From Flavobacteriaceae bacterium (GTDB lineage: Bacteria; Bacteroidota; Bacteroidia; Flavobacteriales; Flavobacteriaceae), in the NCBI GenBank assembly GCA_947488595.1, contig CANKZI010000001.1:115832-179831 (forward strand): a DNA stretch of 64,000 bases, written 5' to 3'. Position 1 is the stretch's first letter; every line of letters begins with the position of its first letter. Below the pieces are notes generated by a model. It made no database searches. It had not been told where the DNA came from and saw only the letters and a program-made list of their open reading frames with translations. Positions 36,866 through 45,644 of this stretch are shown piece by piece. The position numbers and the translations under genes were made by a program.

Positions 36866-38254
36866 ATGCAACTGTACAACACTTTAAGCGCAGAAGAACG
36901 CACCATTATGATTGATGATGCCGGAAAACAAAGACTTACTTTGTCTTTCTATGCTTACGCGCAAATTAAAAATCCTACACAATTTCGTAACGAATTGTTT
37001 CTCGCCTGGAATCCTTTGACCGTTTTGGGACGAATTTATGTCGCCAATGAAGGCATCAACGCCCAACTTTCGCTTCCAGCAGATGCATTTTACGATTTCA
37101 AAAATACCATTGAAAACTATGATTTCATGCGCGGTATTCGATTGAATATTGCGGTTGAACAAGATGATTTTTCGTTTTTAAAACTCACCATAAAAGTCCG
37201 TGATAAAATTGTAGCCGACGGACTAAGCGACGAAAGTTTTGACGTCACCAATATCGGAATTCATCTCAAAGCAAAAGAGTTTAACGATTTGCTCGGCGAT
37301 CCAGATACAATAGTGGTCGATATGAGAAACCATTATGAATCAGAAATCGGATATTTTACCAATGCCATCAAACCAGATGTTGACACATTTCGCGAGTCAT
37401 TACCCATTATCGAAGAACAACTTTCACAGCATAAATCAGATAAAAAAGTATTGATGTATTGCACTGGAGGTATTCGCTGCGAAAAAGCCAGCGCCTATTT
37501 CAAACATAAAGGTTTCGAAAACGTCTATCAATTAGAAGGCGGAATTATCGAATATACCCGGCAAGTCAAAGCCGAAAGTTTAGAAAGTAAATTTATAGGT
37601 AAAAATTTCGTTTTTGATCATCGTTTGGGAGAAAGAATCACGGACGATATTGTATCGAATTGCCACCAATGCGGACAACCGTGCGATTTGCATACCAATT
37701 GCGCCAACGAAGGTTGCCACTTGCTTTTTATCCAATGCGAAGCTTGTGCAAGGGCAATGCAAGGCTGCTGTTCAGATAAATGTGTTGTTATCATCCAACT
37801 TCCTGAGGCCGAACAAAAAGCGATTCGCAGTGGTATCAAAAACGGGAATAAAATTTTCAAAAAAGGAAAATCAGACGTTTTGACTTTCAAAAATAATGAA
37901 CAAAGTCAAGCAATCGATATTGAGAAAGAACCAACACCCAACACCCAACACCCAATACCCAACACCCAACACCCAACATCCAAAAACTCAAAAACCAAGA
38001 AAACCTTTATCGGAAAAGGAACGCATTTTTTTCCGAAACCAAGTGTTGGACAATTTTTAATTGAAGAAAATGAAATCAAAATTGGCGATAAAATTCTAAT
38101 CAAAGGCAGTACAACGGGCAATCAAGAAATGATTATTAGCCAAATGTTTGTCAATGATTTGGAGGCAAATAAAGCGGTTGTTGGTGATATTTGTACATTC
38201 AAATTGCCATTCCGAATTCGATTGTCGGATAAATTGTATAAATTAGACGCATAG
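36866..38254 (+). CDS. trhO: tRNA uridine(34) hydroxylase TrhO with extra C-terminal domain
   Basis: This 462-residue protein is an oxygen-dependent TrhO (YceA), which makes 5-hydroxyuridine at tRNA position 34. It has an acylphosphatase-like N-terminus, the rhodanese domain with Cys199 in MYCTGGIRC, and a Cys-rich zinc-like segment (CHQCGQPC ... CEACARAMQGCC). E. coli TrhO is about 350 residues. Here about 110 more follow: a low-complexity linker (residues 357-373) encoded by seven 7-nt repeats, then a domain of about 85 residues (GKGTHFFPKPSVGQFLIEEN, KIGDKILIKGSTTG, PFRIRLSDKLYKL) resembling the beta-barrel of U32 peptidase-family proteins. The start at 36866 is set by the promoter and homology. 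Confidence 0.9.
   Translation: MQLYNTLSAEERTIMIDDAGKQRLTLSFYAYAQIKNPTQFRNELFLAWNPLTVLGRIYVANEGINAQLSLPADAFYDFKNTIENYDFMRGIRLNIAVEQDDFSFLKLTIKVRDKIVADGLSDESFDVTNIGIHLKAKEFNDLLGDPDTIVVDMRNHYESEIGYFTNAIKPDVDTFRESLPIIEEQLSQHKSDKKVLMYCTGGIRCEKASAYFKHKGFENVYQLEGGIIEYTRQVKAESLESKFIGKNFVFDHRLGERITDDIVSNCHQCGQPCDLHTNCANEGCHLLFIQCEACARAMQGCCSDKCVVIIQLPEAEQKAIRSGIKNGNKIFKKGKSDVLTFKNNEQSQAIDIEKEPTPNTQHPIPNTQHPTSKNSKTKKTFIGKGTHFFPKPSVGQFLIEENEIKIGDKILIKGSTTGNQEMIISQMFVNDLEANKAVVGDICTFKLPFRIRLSDKLYKLDA
37934..37982 (+). repeat. Seven tandem copies of a 7-nt unit inside trhO
   Basis: Seven copies of ACACCCA (copies 1-3, 5 and 6 exact; copy 4 ATACCCA; copy 7 ACATCCA) run without a break. Seven is not a multiple of three, so gain or loss of a unit shifts the frame. 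They encode PNTQHPIPNTQHPT. Confidence 0.9.
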
Positions 38255-38262
38255 TTTTAAAA

Positions 38263-39297
38263 ATGGACAACTACAAATTACTACAACTTAATAATTACAT
38301 CAAAAACCATCGAATCAAATTCTTTGGACTTTGGCTCTTGTCGGTATTGAATAAAAGGTATTTGGCCATTCAATTAGACCCTGTTTTAGCTTGTAATTTA
38401 AGATGCAAAATGTGTTATTTTACAGATGACGCATTTGTTAAGAAAAACATGAAAGGCATTTTTTCTGCTGAAAATTTAGAAAATGTTGCCAATGTTATTT
38501 TCAAAAATGCATTGAAATTACAAATTGGTTGTGCGGCCGAGCCCACACTTTTTAAGCACAATACCGAATTGATTAAAATTGCCAAAACCCATAATGTACC
38601 CTACATCAGCATGGTTACCAATGGCAATTTATTAGACAAAAACGATGTTGCCGATTTTGCACATGCAGGTTTAGACGAATTTATTTTGTCGATGCACGGC
38701 GTTACAAAAACCACTTATGAAGATTTAATGGACAAAGGCGTTTATGAAAAATTTCATGCCGTTTTGCAAAGTATAACAGAGCAAAAAATTAGCAATCCAA
38801 AACTGAAATTGCGCATCAACTATACTTTCAATCAGGATAATTTTCATGAATTAAAAGATTTTTTTAATGTGTTTGGAAAATATGCCATCGATATTATACA
38901 GTTGCGTCCGATTGATAAAATTGGCGAAACGACGTATCATAATTTCAGCCTAAAAAATATTGAAGAAGATTATTTCGAAATCTCAAATTTCTTAAAAGAG
39001 GAAGCACAAAAACGCAATATTACGTTGCTCTATCCGCAGTCTATTTTTAGGAACGAAACCAAGTCTTTAAAAGTAAAAACACCAAATGACAGTTCCTATT
39101 TGGTGCCTTATACTTATTGCTACGTTTCGCCAAAATTTTTCTGGAAAGATGATTTTCAGTGGCAAAACGAAACTTTTTCTGATTGGAAGCAGCGCAATCA
39201 TTGGAACGCCAAACTACTTAAAAACATTTTTGTTTCTAAAAAAGCTTTAGACGAAACCAACCGAAACATGCTCAATTACTCAGTTGACATTAACTAG
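38263..39297 (+). CDS. Radical SAM protein
   Basis: This 344-residue enzyme has the radical SAM cluster motif CNLRCKMC (CxxxCxxC) near residue 46 and the glycine-rich and strand motifs of the AdoMet barrel. Only a single Cys (TYCYV) remains in the C-terminal region, so a complete SPASM auxiliary cluster is not seen. Substrate unknown. It starts 8 nt after trhO and may be co-transcribed with it. Confidence 0.86.
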   Translation: MDNYKLLQLNNYIKNHRIKFFGLWLLSVLNKRYLAIQLDPVLACNLRCKMCYFTDDAFVKKNMKGIFSAENLENVANVIFKNALKLQIGCAAEPTLFKHNTELIKIAKTHNVPYISMVTNGNLLDKNDVADFAHAGLDEFILSMHGVTKTTYEDLMDKGVYEKFHAVLQSITEQKISNPKLKLRINYTFNQDNFHELKDFFNVFGKYAIDIIQLRPIDKIGETTYHNFSLKNIEEDYFEISNFLKEEAQKRNITLLYPQSIFRNETKSLKVKTPNDSSYLVPYTYCYVSPKFFWKDDFQWQNETFSDWKQRNHWNAKLLKNIFVSKKALDETNRNMLNYSVDIN

Positions 39298-39357
39298 GAA
39301 GAAGCTAGTATTAATGCGATTTTTTTGTTTTTACCCAAAACTTTGCACTTCTAAATC

Positions 39358-39390
39358 TTGTAAATTTTAGACTAAAAAATACTATCTTTA
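39358..39390 (+). promoter_or_regulatory. Promoter of ricT-like gene
   Basis: TTG (39358-39360), 22 nt and TATCTTTA (39383-39390, last base off consensus). The ATG is 57 nt downstream. Confidence 0.45.
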
Positions 39391-39447
39391 CACACAAAAC
39401 GTTTTTAAGAACTCAAGTTGTGCTTGTCGCAACACTACTATAAAATC

Positions 39448-40806
39448 ATGGCATGTACAAGTTGTTCAACTTCTGATGGTGGCGCACCAAAGGGTTGCAA
39501 AAATAATGGGACTTGCGGCACCGATAGCTGCAATAAATTAACGGTTTTCGATTGGCTTTCTAATATGAGTTTGTCCAATGGAGAAACCCCTTTTGATTGT
39601 GTTGAAGTACGTTTTAAAAACGGAAGAAAAGAGTTTTACCGCAATACCGAAAAATTAACATTGAGCATGGGTGATATTGTTGCTACAGAAGCTGCTCCAG
39701 GCCATGACATTGGGATTGTAACCTTGACAGGTGAATTGGTAAAAATTCAAATGAAGAAGAAAGGCGTCAATCACAAAAGCAACGAAATCACAAAAATCTA
39801 CCGAAAAGCGTCGCAAAAAGACATCGATATTTGGTCGGTTGCAAGAGAAAAGGAAGAGCCAATGAAAATTCGGGCGCGCGAATTGGCAATTGCACAAAAA
39901 CTCGAAATGAAAATATCGGATATCGAATTTCAAGGCGATGGTTCCAAAGCGACATTTTATTATACAGCCAACGATCGCATCGATTTTCGTCTTTTGATTA
40001 AAGATTTTGCAAAAGAATTCAGTACCCGAATCGAAATGAAACAAGTAGGTTTTCGTCAAGAAGCCTCGCGCTTGGGAGGCATAGGTTCATGTGGGCGAGA
40101 ATTGTGTTGCTCTACCTGGCTTACCGATTTTAGAAGCGTCAATACATCAGCGGCACGATACCAGCAACTATCGTTAAATCCACAAAAATTGGCAGGTCAA
40201 TGTGGTAAATTGAAATGTTGTCTGAATTACGAACTCGATACTTACATGGATGCTTTGCAAGGTTTTCCTGATTTTGAAACCAAATTAGTGACCGAAAAAG
40301 GTACTGCAATTTGTCAGAAACAAGATATTTTTAAGGGATTGATGTGGTTTGCTTATACGGATAATTTTGCCAATTGGCACATTTTGAAAATTGATCAAGT
40401 AAAAGAAATTATCGAAGAAAATAAGCTGAAAAACAAAGTTTCTTCACTAGAAGATTATGCTTTAGAGCCAGCACAAGCCCCTGAAAAAGATTTCAATAAC
40501 GCCATGGGACAAGAAAGTTTGACCCGTTTTGACCAACCCAAGAGAAAGAAAAAACCAGCTAAAAAGAGAAAACCAGGAGAAAATACAATTGTTGCCAACA
40601 ATAACAAACCTGAAGGCAATAACAAACCACAAAACAATAATAATAACAAGCAACAAAACAACAGACAATCCAATAATAACAAACAACCCAATCAAAAAAA
40701 CTCGGGTGACAATGTTATAAAACCCAATCAAAACCGTCCAGCAATTGAAAGAAAACCTGGCGACAACATCATTAAACCTGTTAATAAAAATGAGCCTGAA
40801 AAATAG
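39448..40806 (+). CDS. PSP1/RicT-family protein with Asn-rich tail
   Basis: This 452-residue protein is of the RicT (PSP1, YaaT) family. The start is a Cys-rich MACTSCSTS...CKNNGTCGTDSC, and the core has ELCCSTW and QCGKLKCCLNYE, Cys pairs typical of iron-sulfur RicT. In Bacillus, RicT with RicA and RicF helps RNase Y and other processes. From about residue 360 the tail is very rich in Asn, Lys and Gln and repeats a motif like RKPGDNIIKP three or four times. Its final 17 bases overlap gldH. The ATG at 39448 is chosen for the Cys-rich N-terminus. Confidence 0.85.
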   Translation: MACTSCSTSDGGAPKGCKNNGTCGTDSCNKLTVFDWLSNMSLSNGETPFDCVEVRFKNGRKEFYRNTEKLTLSMGDIVATEAAPGHDIGIVTLTGELVKIQMKKKGVNHKSNEITKIYRKASQKDIDIWSVAREKEEPMKIRARELAIAQKLEMKISDIEFQGDGSKATFYYTANDRIDFRLLIKDFAKEFSTRIEMKQVGFRQEASRLGGIGSCGRELCCSTWLTDFRSVNTSAARYQQLSLNPQKLAGQCGKLKCCLNYELDTYMDALQGFPDFETKLVTEKGTAICQKQDIFKGLMWFAYTDNFANWHILKIDQVKEIIEENKLKNKVSSLEDYALEPAQAPEKDFNNAMGQESLTRFDQPKRKKKPAKKRKPGENTIVANNNKPEGNNKPQNNNNNKQQNNRQSNNNKQPNQKNSGDNVIKPNQNRPAIERKPGDNIIKPVNKNEPEK

Positions 40807-41275
40807 CATTCTTTTTATTTTGACCTGTTTTATCTTGTTTTCATGTGATAAGAAAAGGATTTTTGACCAATACAAATCGGTTGGAAATGCTTGGAACAAA
40901 GACACTATTGCAACCTTTACATTCGAACAAAAAGACACAATTCAACCGTATAATTTGTTTGTCAATATTCGGAATAACGATGCGTACCAGTTCAGTAATT
41001 TGTTTCTAATTGTTGCTTTGGAACAACCCAGCGGATTTACAAAAGTAGATACATTAGAATACCAAATGACCAATCCAGACGGCACACTTTTGGGCGATGG
41101 ATTTACAGACATCAAAGAAAGCAAGCTGTTTTATAAAGAAAAAATGAAGTTTCCCCAAAAAGGAAATTATAAAGTCAGCATCCACCAAGCGGTGCGTCAA
41201 ACCGGCAAAATTCCTGGCGTTATTGCCTTAGAAGGGGTTACCGAAGTTGGGTTTAGAATAGAATCATTACAATAA
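40790..41275 (+). CDS. gldH: Gliding motility lipoprotein GldH
   Basis: This 161-residue lipoprotein (lipobox LFSC, Cys19) matches GldH, one of the core proteins of Bacteroidota gliding motility, whose loss in F. johnsoniae makes cells non-motile. It is expected in the periplasm/outer membrane. It overlaps the end of the ricT-like gene by 17 bp and precedes PBP1A by 3 nt, the standard flavobacterial order. The ATG at 40790 gives a proper lipoprotein signal, whereas an upstream frame from 40745 does not. Confidence 0.93.
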   Translation: MSLKNSILFILTCFILFSCDKKRIFDQYKSVGNAWNKDTIATFTFEQKDTIQPYNLFVNIRNNDAYQFSNLFLIVALEQPSGFTKVDTLEYQMTNPDGTLLGDGFTDIKESKLFYKEKMKFPQKGNYKVSIHQAVRQTGKIPGVIALEGVTEVGFRIESLQ

Positions 41276-41278
41276 ATT

Positions 41279-43585
41279 ATGGCAATCAAAAAAAATAATA
41301 TTCCAGAAAAAGACATCACTTATTACAAAAAGAAATTTTGGAAAGTCTTTTTTTACGGCTTGGGAGGTTTATTCTTGTTTTTTATATTGGCATCTTGGGG
41401 ACTTTTGGGTTCGATGCCTTCATTTGAGGACTTAGAAAACCCAAATTCAAGTCTTGCAACCGAAATCATTTCGGCAGATGGTGTGACTATTGGTAAATTT
41501 TACAACGAAAACCGTACATCAATCAAGTATTCCGATTTGCCCAAACATCTTGTAGACGCATTGGTTGCAACCGAAGACGAACGCTTTTACCAACATTCGG
41601 GTATAGACGGAAGACGAACACTTGGAGCTGCAGTAAAATTAGGATCTGATGGAGGTGCAAGTACCTTGACACAACAATTGGCAAAATTGTTGTTTCATGG
41701 CGAAGGTTCCCGTTTTCTGCCTTTGCGTATCATACAAAAAGCCAAAGAATGGATTATTGCCATTCGACTCGAAAAGCAATATACCAAACAAGAAATTATT
41801 GCCATGTATTTTAACAAAGCTGATTTTGTCAATACTGCTGTTGGTATCCGTTCAGCAGCCAAAGTCTATTTTGGCAAAGAACCCAAACAGTTAACCATCG
41901 ACGAAAGCGCCATGTTGGTTGGTATGCTAACCAATCCGTCGTTATTTAATCCGGTACGTCGCGCCGAAAAGGTAAAAACAAGACGCAATATTGTGCTCAA
42001 ACAAATGGTTAAAAACGGCGTTTTAGACGAAGCACAAAAGGAAATATTATCAAAAAAACCCATTAAACTCAAGTTCCAACCAGAAAGTCATACCGATGGT
42101 ATTGCAACTTATTTCAGAGAATATTTGCGTGATTTCATGAAAACTTGGGTAAAAGAAAATAAAAAAGCAGATGGCAGCGATTATGATATTTACCGAGATG
42201 GCTTAAAAATATACACCACCATCGATTCGCGAATGCAAACTTTTGCCGAAGAGGCCGTTCAAGCCCATATGAAAAATTTGCAAGAAGAATTTTTTAATGA
42301 ACAAAAAACGAACAAAAATGCACCTTTCGTAAAACTTTCTGATGAGGAAACCGAAAATCTCATGAGTCGGGCACGCAAAGCCTCCGAAAGATGGCGTGTC
42401 ATGAAGGAGCAAGATAAATCAGAAGAAGATATTATCAAGTCCTTTAACGTAAAAACAAAAATGTCCGTGTTTACCTGGAAAGGCGAAACCGATACCATCA
42501 TGACGCCCAATGATTCTATCCGTTATTACAAAAGTTTCTTGCAAACTGGTGTGATGTCGATGGAACCGCAAACTGGACATGTCAAAGTTTGGGTTGGTGG
42601 AATCAATTACAAACATTTTCAATACGATCACGTCGGTCAAGGTGCACGCCAAGTGGGATCAACCTTTAAGCCATTTGTATATGCGACTGCTATTGAACAA
42701 TTAGGAATGTCACCATGCGATACAATTATTGATTCGCCATTTACCATCCCAAAAGGGCGTCATAATGTGACAGAAACCTGGACGCCAAGTAATTCCAACC
42801 ACGAATACCGAGGTATGGTTACGCTCAAAAAAGCGTTGGCACTTTCCATCAATACGGTTTCTGCCAAATTAATAGACAAAGTTGGTCCTGATGCCGTGGT
42901 AGCACTCACACACAAACTCGGCGTAAAATCAGATATTCCATCACAGCCATCCATTGCATTGGGTGCCGTAGAAATTACAGTTGAAGACATGGTGGCTGCT
43001 TACAGTACTTTTGCCAATCAAGGCATTTATATCAAGCCACAAGTAATCGACAGAATCGAAGACAAAAACGGAGTTGTTTTATACAAAACCGTTCCCGATT
43101 CGCATGACGTACTCAACAAAGATATCGCTTATGCCGTCGTAAAATTACTAGAAGGCGTTACCGAATCCGGTTCTGGAGCTCGTTTGCGCACCGAAGGCGG
43201 TGGTAATGGCTATAACCGAGTTACAGGCTATCCGTATGCATTCCGTAATCCAATTGCCGGAAAAACAGGAACTTCACAAAACCAATCCGATGCTTGGTTT
43301 GTGGGCATGGTTCCCAATTTGGCAACAGGTGTTTGGGTAGGTAACGAAGACCGATCGGCACATTTCAAAGGCATCACCTACGGACAAGGCGCAACTGCAG
43401 CATTACCAGTTTGGGGGATGTTCATGAAAAAATGTTATGGCGACCCAACGCTTACCGTTTCGCGTGAAGCCTTTGAAAGACCAAAAAATTTGTCAATAAA
43501 AGTAGATTGTTACCAAGCCGTCAAAGACACAACACAAACCGATGTTCCCGAAGAAGAGCAAAATACAGACGAATTCGAATTGTAA
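41279..43585 (+). CDS. Class A penicillin-binding protein 1A
   Basis: This 768-residue bifunctional peptidoglycan synthase has a short cytoplasmic tail, one membrane helix (residues about 23-45), a GT51 glycosyltransferase domain (EDERFYQHSGID, STLTQQLAKLL) and a transpeptidase domain with the serine in GSTFKPFVYATA, SINT (SxN) and GKTGTSQNQSDAWFVG (KTG). It polymerises and cross-links peptidoglycan at the inner membrane. It is linked with gldH, and a post-stop hairpin element follows 10 nt after its stop. Confidence 0.96.
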   Translation: MAIKKNNIPEKDITYYKKKFWKVFFYGLGGLFLFFILASWGLLGSMPSFEDLENPNSSLATEIISADGVTIGKFYNENRTSIKYSDLPKHLVDALVATEDERFYQHSGIDGRRTLGAAVKLGSDGGASTLTQQLAKLLFHGEGSRFLPLRIIQKAKEWIIAIRLEKQYTKQEIIAMYFNKADFVNTAVGIRSAAKVYFGKEPKQLTIDESAMLVGMLTNPSLFNPVRRAEKVKTRRNIVLKQMVKNGVLDEAQKEILSKKPIKLKFQPESHTDGIATYFREYLRDFMKTWVKENKKADGSDYDIYRDGLKIYTTIDSRMQTFAEEAVQAHMKNLQEEFFNEQKTNKNAPFVKLSDEETENLMSRARKASERWRVMKEQDKSEEDIIKSFNVKTKMSVFTWKGETDTIMTPNDSIRYYKSFLQTGVMSMEPQTGHVKVWVGGINYKHFQYDHVGQGARQVGSTFKPFVYATAIEQLGMSPCDTIIDSPFTIPKGRHNVTETWTPSNSNHEYRGMVTLKKALALSINTVSAKLIDKVGPDAVVALTHKLGVKSDIPSQPSIALGAVEITVEDMVAAYSTFANQGIYIKPQVIDRIEDKNGVVLYKTVPDSHDVLNKDIAYAVVKLLEGVTESGSGARLRTEGGGNGYNRVTGYPYAFRNPIAGKTGTSQNQSDAWFVGMVPNLATGVWVGNEDRSAHFKGITYGQGATAALPVWGMFMKKCYGDPTLTVSREAFERPKNLSIKVDCYQAVKDTTQTDVPEEEQNTDEFEL

Positions 43586-43595
43586 TTTTTTTTGA

Positions 43596-43671
43596 AGCTA
43601 TTCCGGCTGTGCGCTGTATCTTTTTATTTTTGAAGAATAAAAATAAAAAGGATGCCGCTTCCATCCGGGCT
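43596..43671 (+). repeat. Post-stop hairpin element, copy C (PBP1A to scoA)
   Basis: AGCTATTCC-G-GC ... a T-rich/A-rich inner stem (TTTTTATTTTT / AAAAATAAAAA) ... GGATGCCGC...ATC-C-GGGCT. It starts 10 nt after the PBP1A stop and ends 14 nt before scoA. The variable stem pair is G-C here (43605/43666). Confidence 0.75.
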
Positions 43672-43685
43672 AAAACACACACACT

Positions 43686-44387
43686 ATGATCAACAAAAAG
43701 GTAGAAAATGTGCAAATCGCACTTCAAGGAATTGAAGACGGAATGACCATTATGCTGGGCGGTTTTGGACTTTGCGGGATTCCCGAAAACGCGATTGCAG
43801 AACTTGTAAAAAAAGATGTAAAAAACCTAACCTGCATTTCAAACAATGCTGGGGTTGACGATTTTGGTCTCGGTTTGCTTTTGCAAAAACGCCAAATCAA
43901 AAAAATGATATCTTCGTATGTAGGCGAAAATGCCGAGTTTGAGCGTCAAATGCTTTCTGGCGAACTCGATGTCGAACTGACACCACAAGGCACATTGGCC
44001 GAAAAATGTCGAGCTGCACAAGCTGGAATTCCTGCGTTTTTTACGCCAGCTGGTTTCGGTACAGAAGTCGCAATTGGCAAAGAAGTACGCGAGTTTAACG
44101 ATAAAATGCACATTATGGAATTGGCTTATAAGGCTGATTTTGCCATCGTGAAAGCTTGGAAAGGTGACGAGGCAGGCAATTTGATTTTTAAAGGCACCGC
44201 AAGAAATTTCAATGCTTGTATGGCCGGGGCGGCAAAAATTACAATCGCCGAAGTAGAAGAATTGCTTCCTATTGGCGCACTAGATCCCAACCAAATTCAT
44301 ATTCCAGGAATTCTAGTGCAGCGCATCTTCCAAGGAGAAAAGTTTGAGAAACGTATTGAGCAAAGAACCACTAGAAAAATATTTTAG
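43686..44387 (+). CDS. scoA: 3-Oxoacid CoA-transferase subunit A
   Basis: This 233-residue subunit of succinyl-CoA:3-oxoacid CoA-transferase has the CoA-binding signature [10 protein letters not shown] near residue 24. The subunit B gene starts 2 nt after its stop. The enzyme moves CoA from succinyl-CoA to acetoacetate, giving acetoacetyl-CoA. Acetoacetate is an end product of the tyrosine pathway encoded further on. Confidence 0.92.
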   Translation: MINKKVENVQIALQGIEDGMTIMLGGFGLCGIPENAIAELVKKDVKNLTCISNNAGVDDFGLGLLLQKRQIKKMISSYVGENAEFERQMLSGELDVELTPQGTLAEKCRAAQAGIPAFFTPAGFGTEVAIGKEVREFNDKMHIMELAYKADFAIVKAWKGDEAGNLIFKGTARNFNACMAGAAKITIAEVEELLPIGALDPNQIHIPGILVQRIFQGEKFEKRIEQRTTRKIF

Positions 44388-44389
44388 GA

Positions 44390-45049
44390 ATGGCTTTAGA
44401 TAAAAACCAAATAGCAAAACGAATCGCAAAAGAAGTTCAGGACGGATTTTACGTAAACCTTGGAATTGGAATTCCAACATTAGTGGCTAATTATGTCCGC
44501 ACCGATATTGCAGTTGAATTTCAAAGCGAAAATGGGGTTCTCGGTATGGGTCCGTTTCCGTTTGAAGGAGAAGAAGATGCCGATATTATCAATGCTGGAA
44601 AGCAAACCATTACCACATTGCCGGGAGCGAGTTTCTTTGATTCGGCTTTCAGCTTCGGAATGATACGCAGTCAAAAAGTCGATTTGACCATTCTTGGCGC
44701 TATGGAAGTTTCAGAAAATGGCGATATTGCCAACTGGAAAATCCCTGGAAAGATGGTCAAAGGAATGGGCGGCGCAATGGATTTGGTGGCTTCCGCCGAA
44801 AATATTATTGTCGCTATGATGCATGTCAACAAAGCAGGCGAAAGTAAAATTCTTAAAAAATGTTCTCTGCCATTAACAGGAGTTGGTTGTGTAAAGAAAG
44901 TCGTGACCGAATTGGCCGTTTTAGAAGTTACTCCGCAAGGTTTTAAATTGTTGGAGCGCGCTCCCGGGGTTTCGGTTGAACATATCATTGCTTCAACGGA
45001 AGCCGATTTGATTATTGAAAGCGAAATATTGGAGATGGTTATTGAATAA
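44390..45049 (+). CDS. scoB: 3-Oxoacid CoA-transferase subunit B
   Basis: This 219-residue catalytic subunit has the active-site Glu in EFQSENGVLGMG near residue 47, the family signature. The start at 44390 follows the scoA stop by 2 nt, so the two are translationally coupled. After it there are 139 nt before a small hypothetical gene. Confidence 0.93.
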   Translation: MALDKNQIAKRIAKEVQDGFYVNLGIGIPTLVANYVRTDIAVEFQSENGVLGMGPFPFEGEEDADIINAGKQTITTLPGASFFDSAFSFGMIRSQKVDLTILGAMEVSENGDIANWKIPGKMVKGMGGAMDLVASAENIIVAMMHVNKAGESKILKKCSLPLTGVGCVKKVVTELAVLEVTPQGFKLLERAPGVSVEHIIASTEADLIIESEILEMVIE

Positions 45050-45188
45050 GTGCAAATTTATAGAGGAGATGGGTTGATGCAGAACAGGCACAACTATTGT
45101 AATCGAACACCAAACATCGCTTTTTAAAAGTATCAAAAACGCCATTGGTTGCGATATTCAATTTATTAATTTTGGCCAAAATTAAAAA

Positions 45189-45644
45189 ATGAAAAATCTA
45201 TTTTATATTGTTTTATTTGGATTATTAACTACTGTTTGCGTTAATGCACAAACGATTGTAACAATTAGAAGCGGCCAATATCGAATCACAGCCGATCTTT
45301 TGCCAATTAAAACAAATTGGGAAAAAGTATTAAAAGACGAAGGAATTACAGCTTCTTTGGTCAATTTTGTAGTCAAATCTGGCGCCGATAAAACCACCGG
45401 AAAAACTTATTACTTTTTGTATGGCACCAACAAAGACCAATCGGTTAAAGTTGCCCAAGGATTAAAATTAAAAGGAGCCACTTTGGTTTTTTTGTCAAAA
45501 AATGAAACACCAGCAGGAATAATGACTTGCACTGGATGTGTAAATGGTTGTGTGCCTGCTATTTTAAACGGCAATTGGATTTGCGATCCTGCATGTAACA
45601 AAAGCGATTCAGAATGTATCAAAACCGAAACAATAATACAATAA
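45189..45644 (+). CDS. Secreted small protein with C-terminal Cys cluster (unknown function)
   Basis: This 151-residue protein has a signal peptide (cut after VNA, before QT), an alpha/beta region and a C-terminal region with six Cys: CTGCVNGC and CDPACNKSDSEC. The Cys pattern (CX2CX3C ... CX3CX6C) could bind metal or form disulfides. I do not recognise the family. Its stop codon abuts the stop codon of the convergent M23 gene with no gap, and no terminator is seen. Confidence 0.6.
   Translation: MKNLFYIVLFGLLTTVCVNAQTIVTIRSGQYRITADLLPIKTNWEKVLKDEGITASLVNFVVKSGADKTTGKTYYFLYGTNKDQSVKVAQGLKLKGATLVFLSKNETPAGIMTCTGCVNGCVPAILNGNWICDPACNKSDSECIKTETIIQ

Noticed and set aside
37934..37982. CRISPR-like tandem repeat
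   Set aside because: The units are 7 nt with no spacers, in frame within trhO.
40462..40938. Two long frames antisense to the ricT-like and gldH genes
   Set aside because: They arise from the Asn/Lys-rich repeats and contain only Leu/Phe/Val-rich low-complexity sequence.
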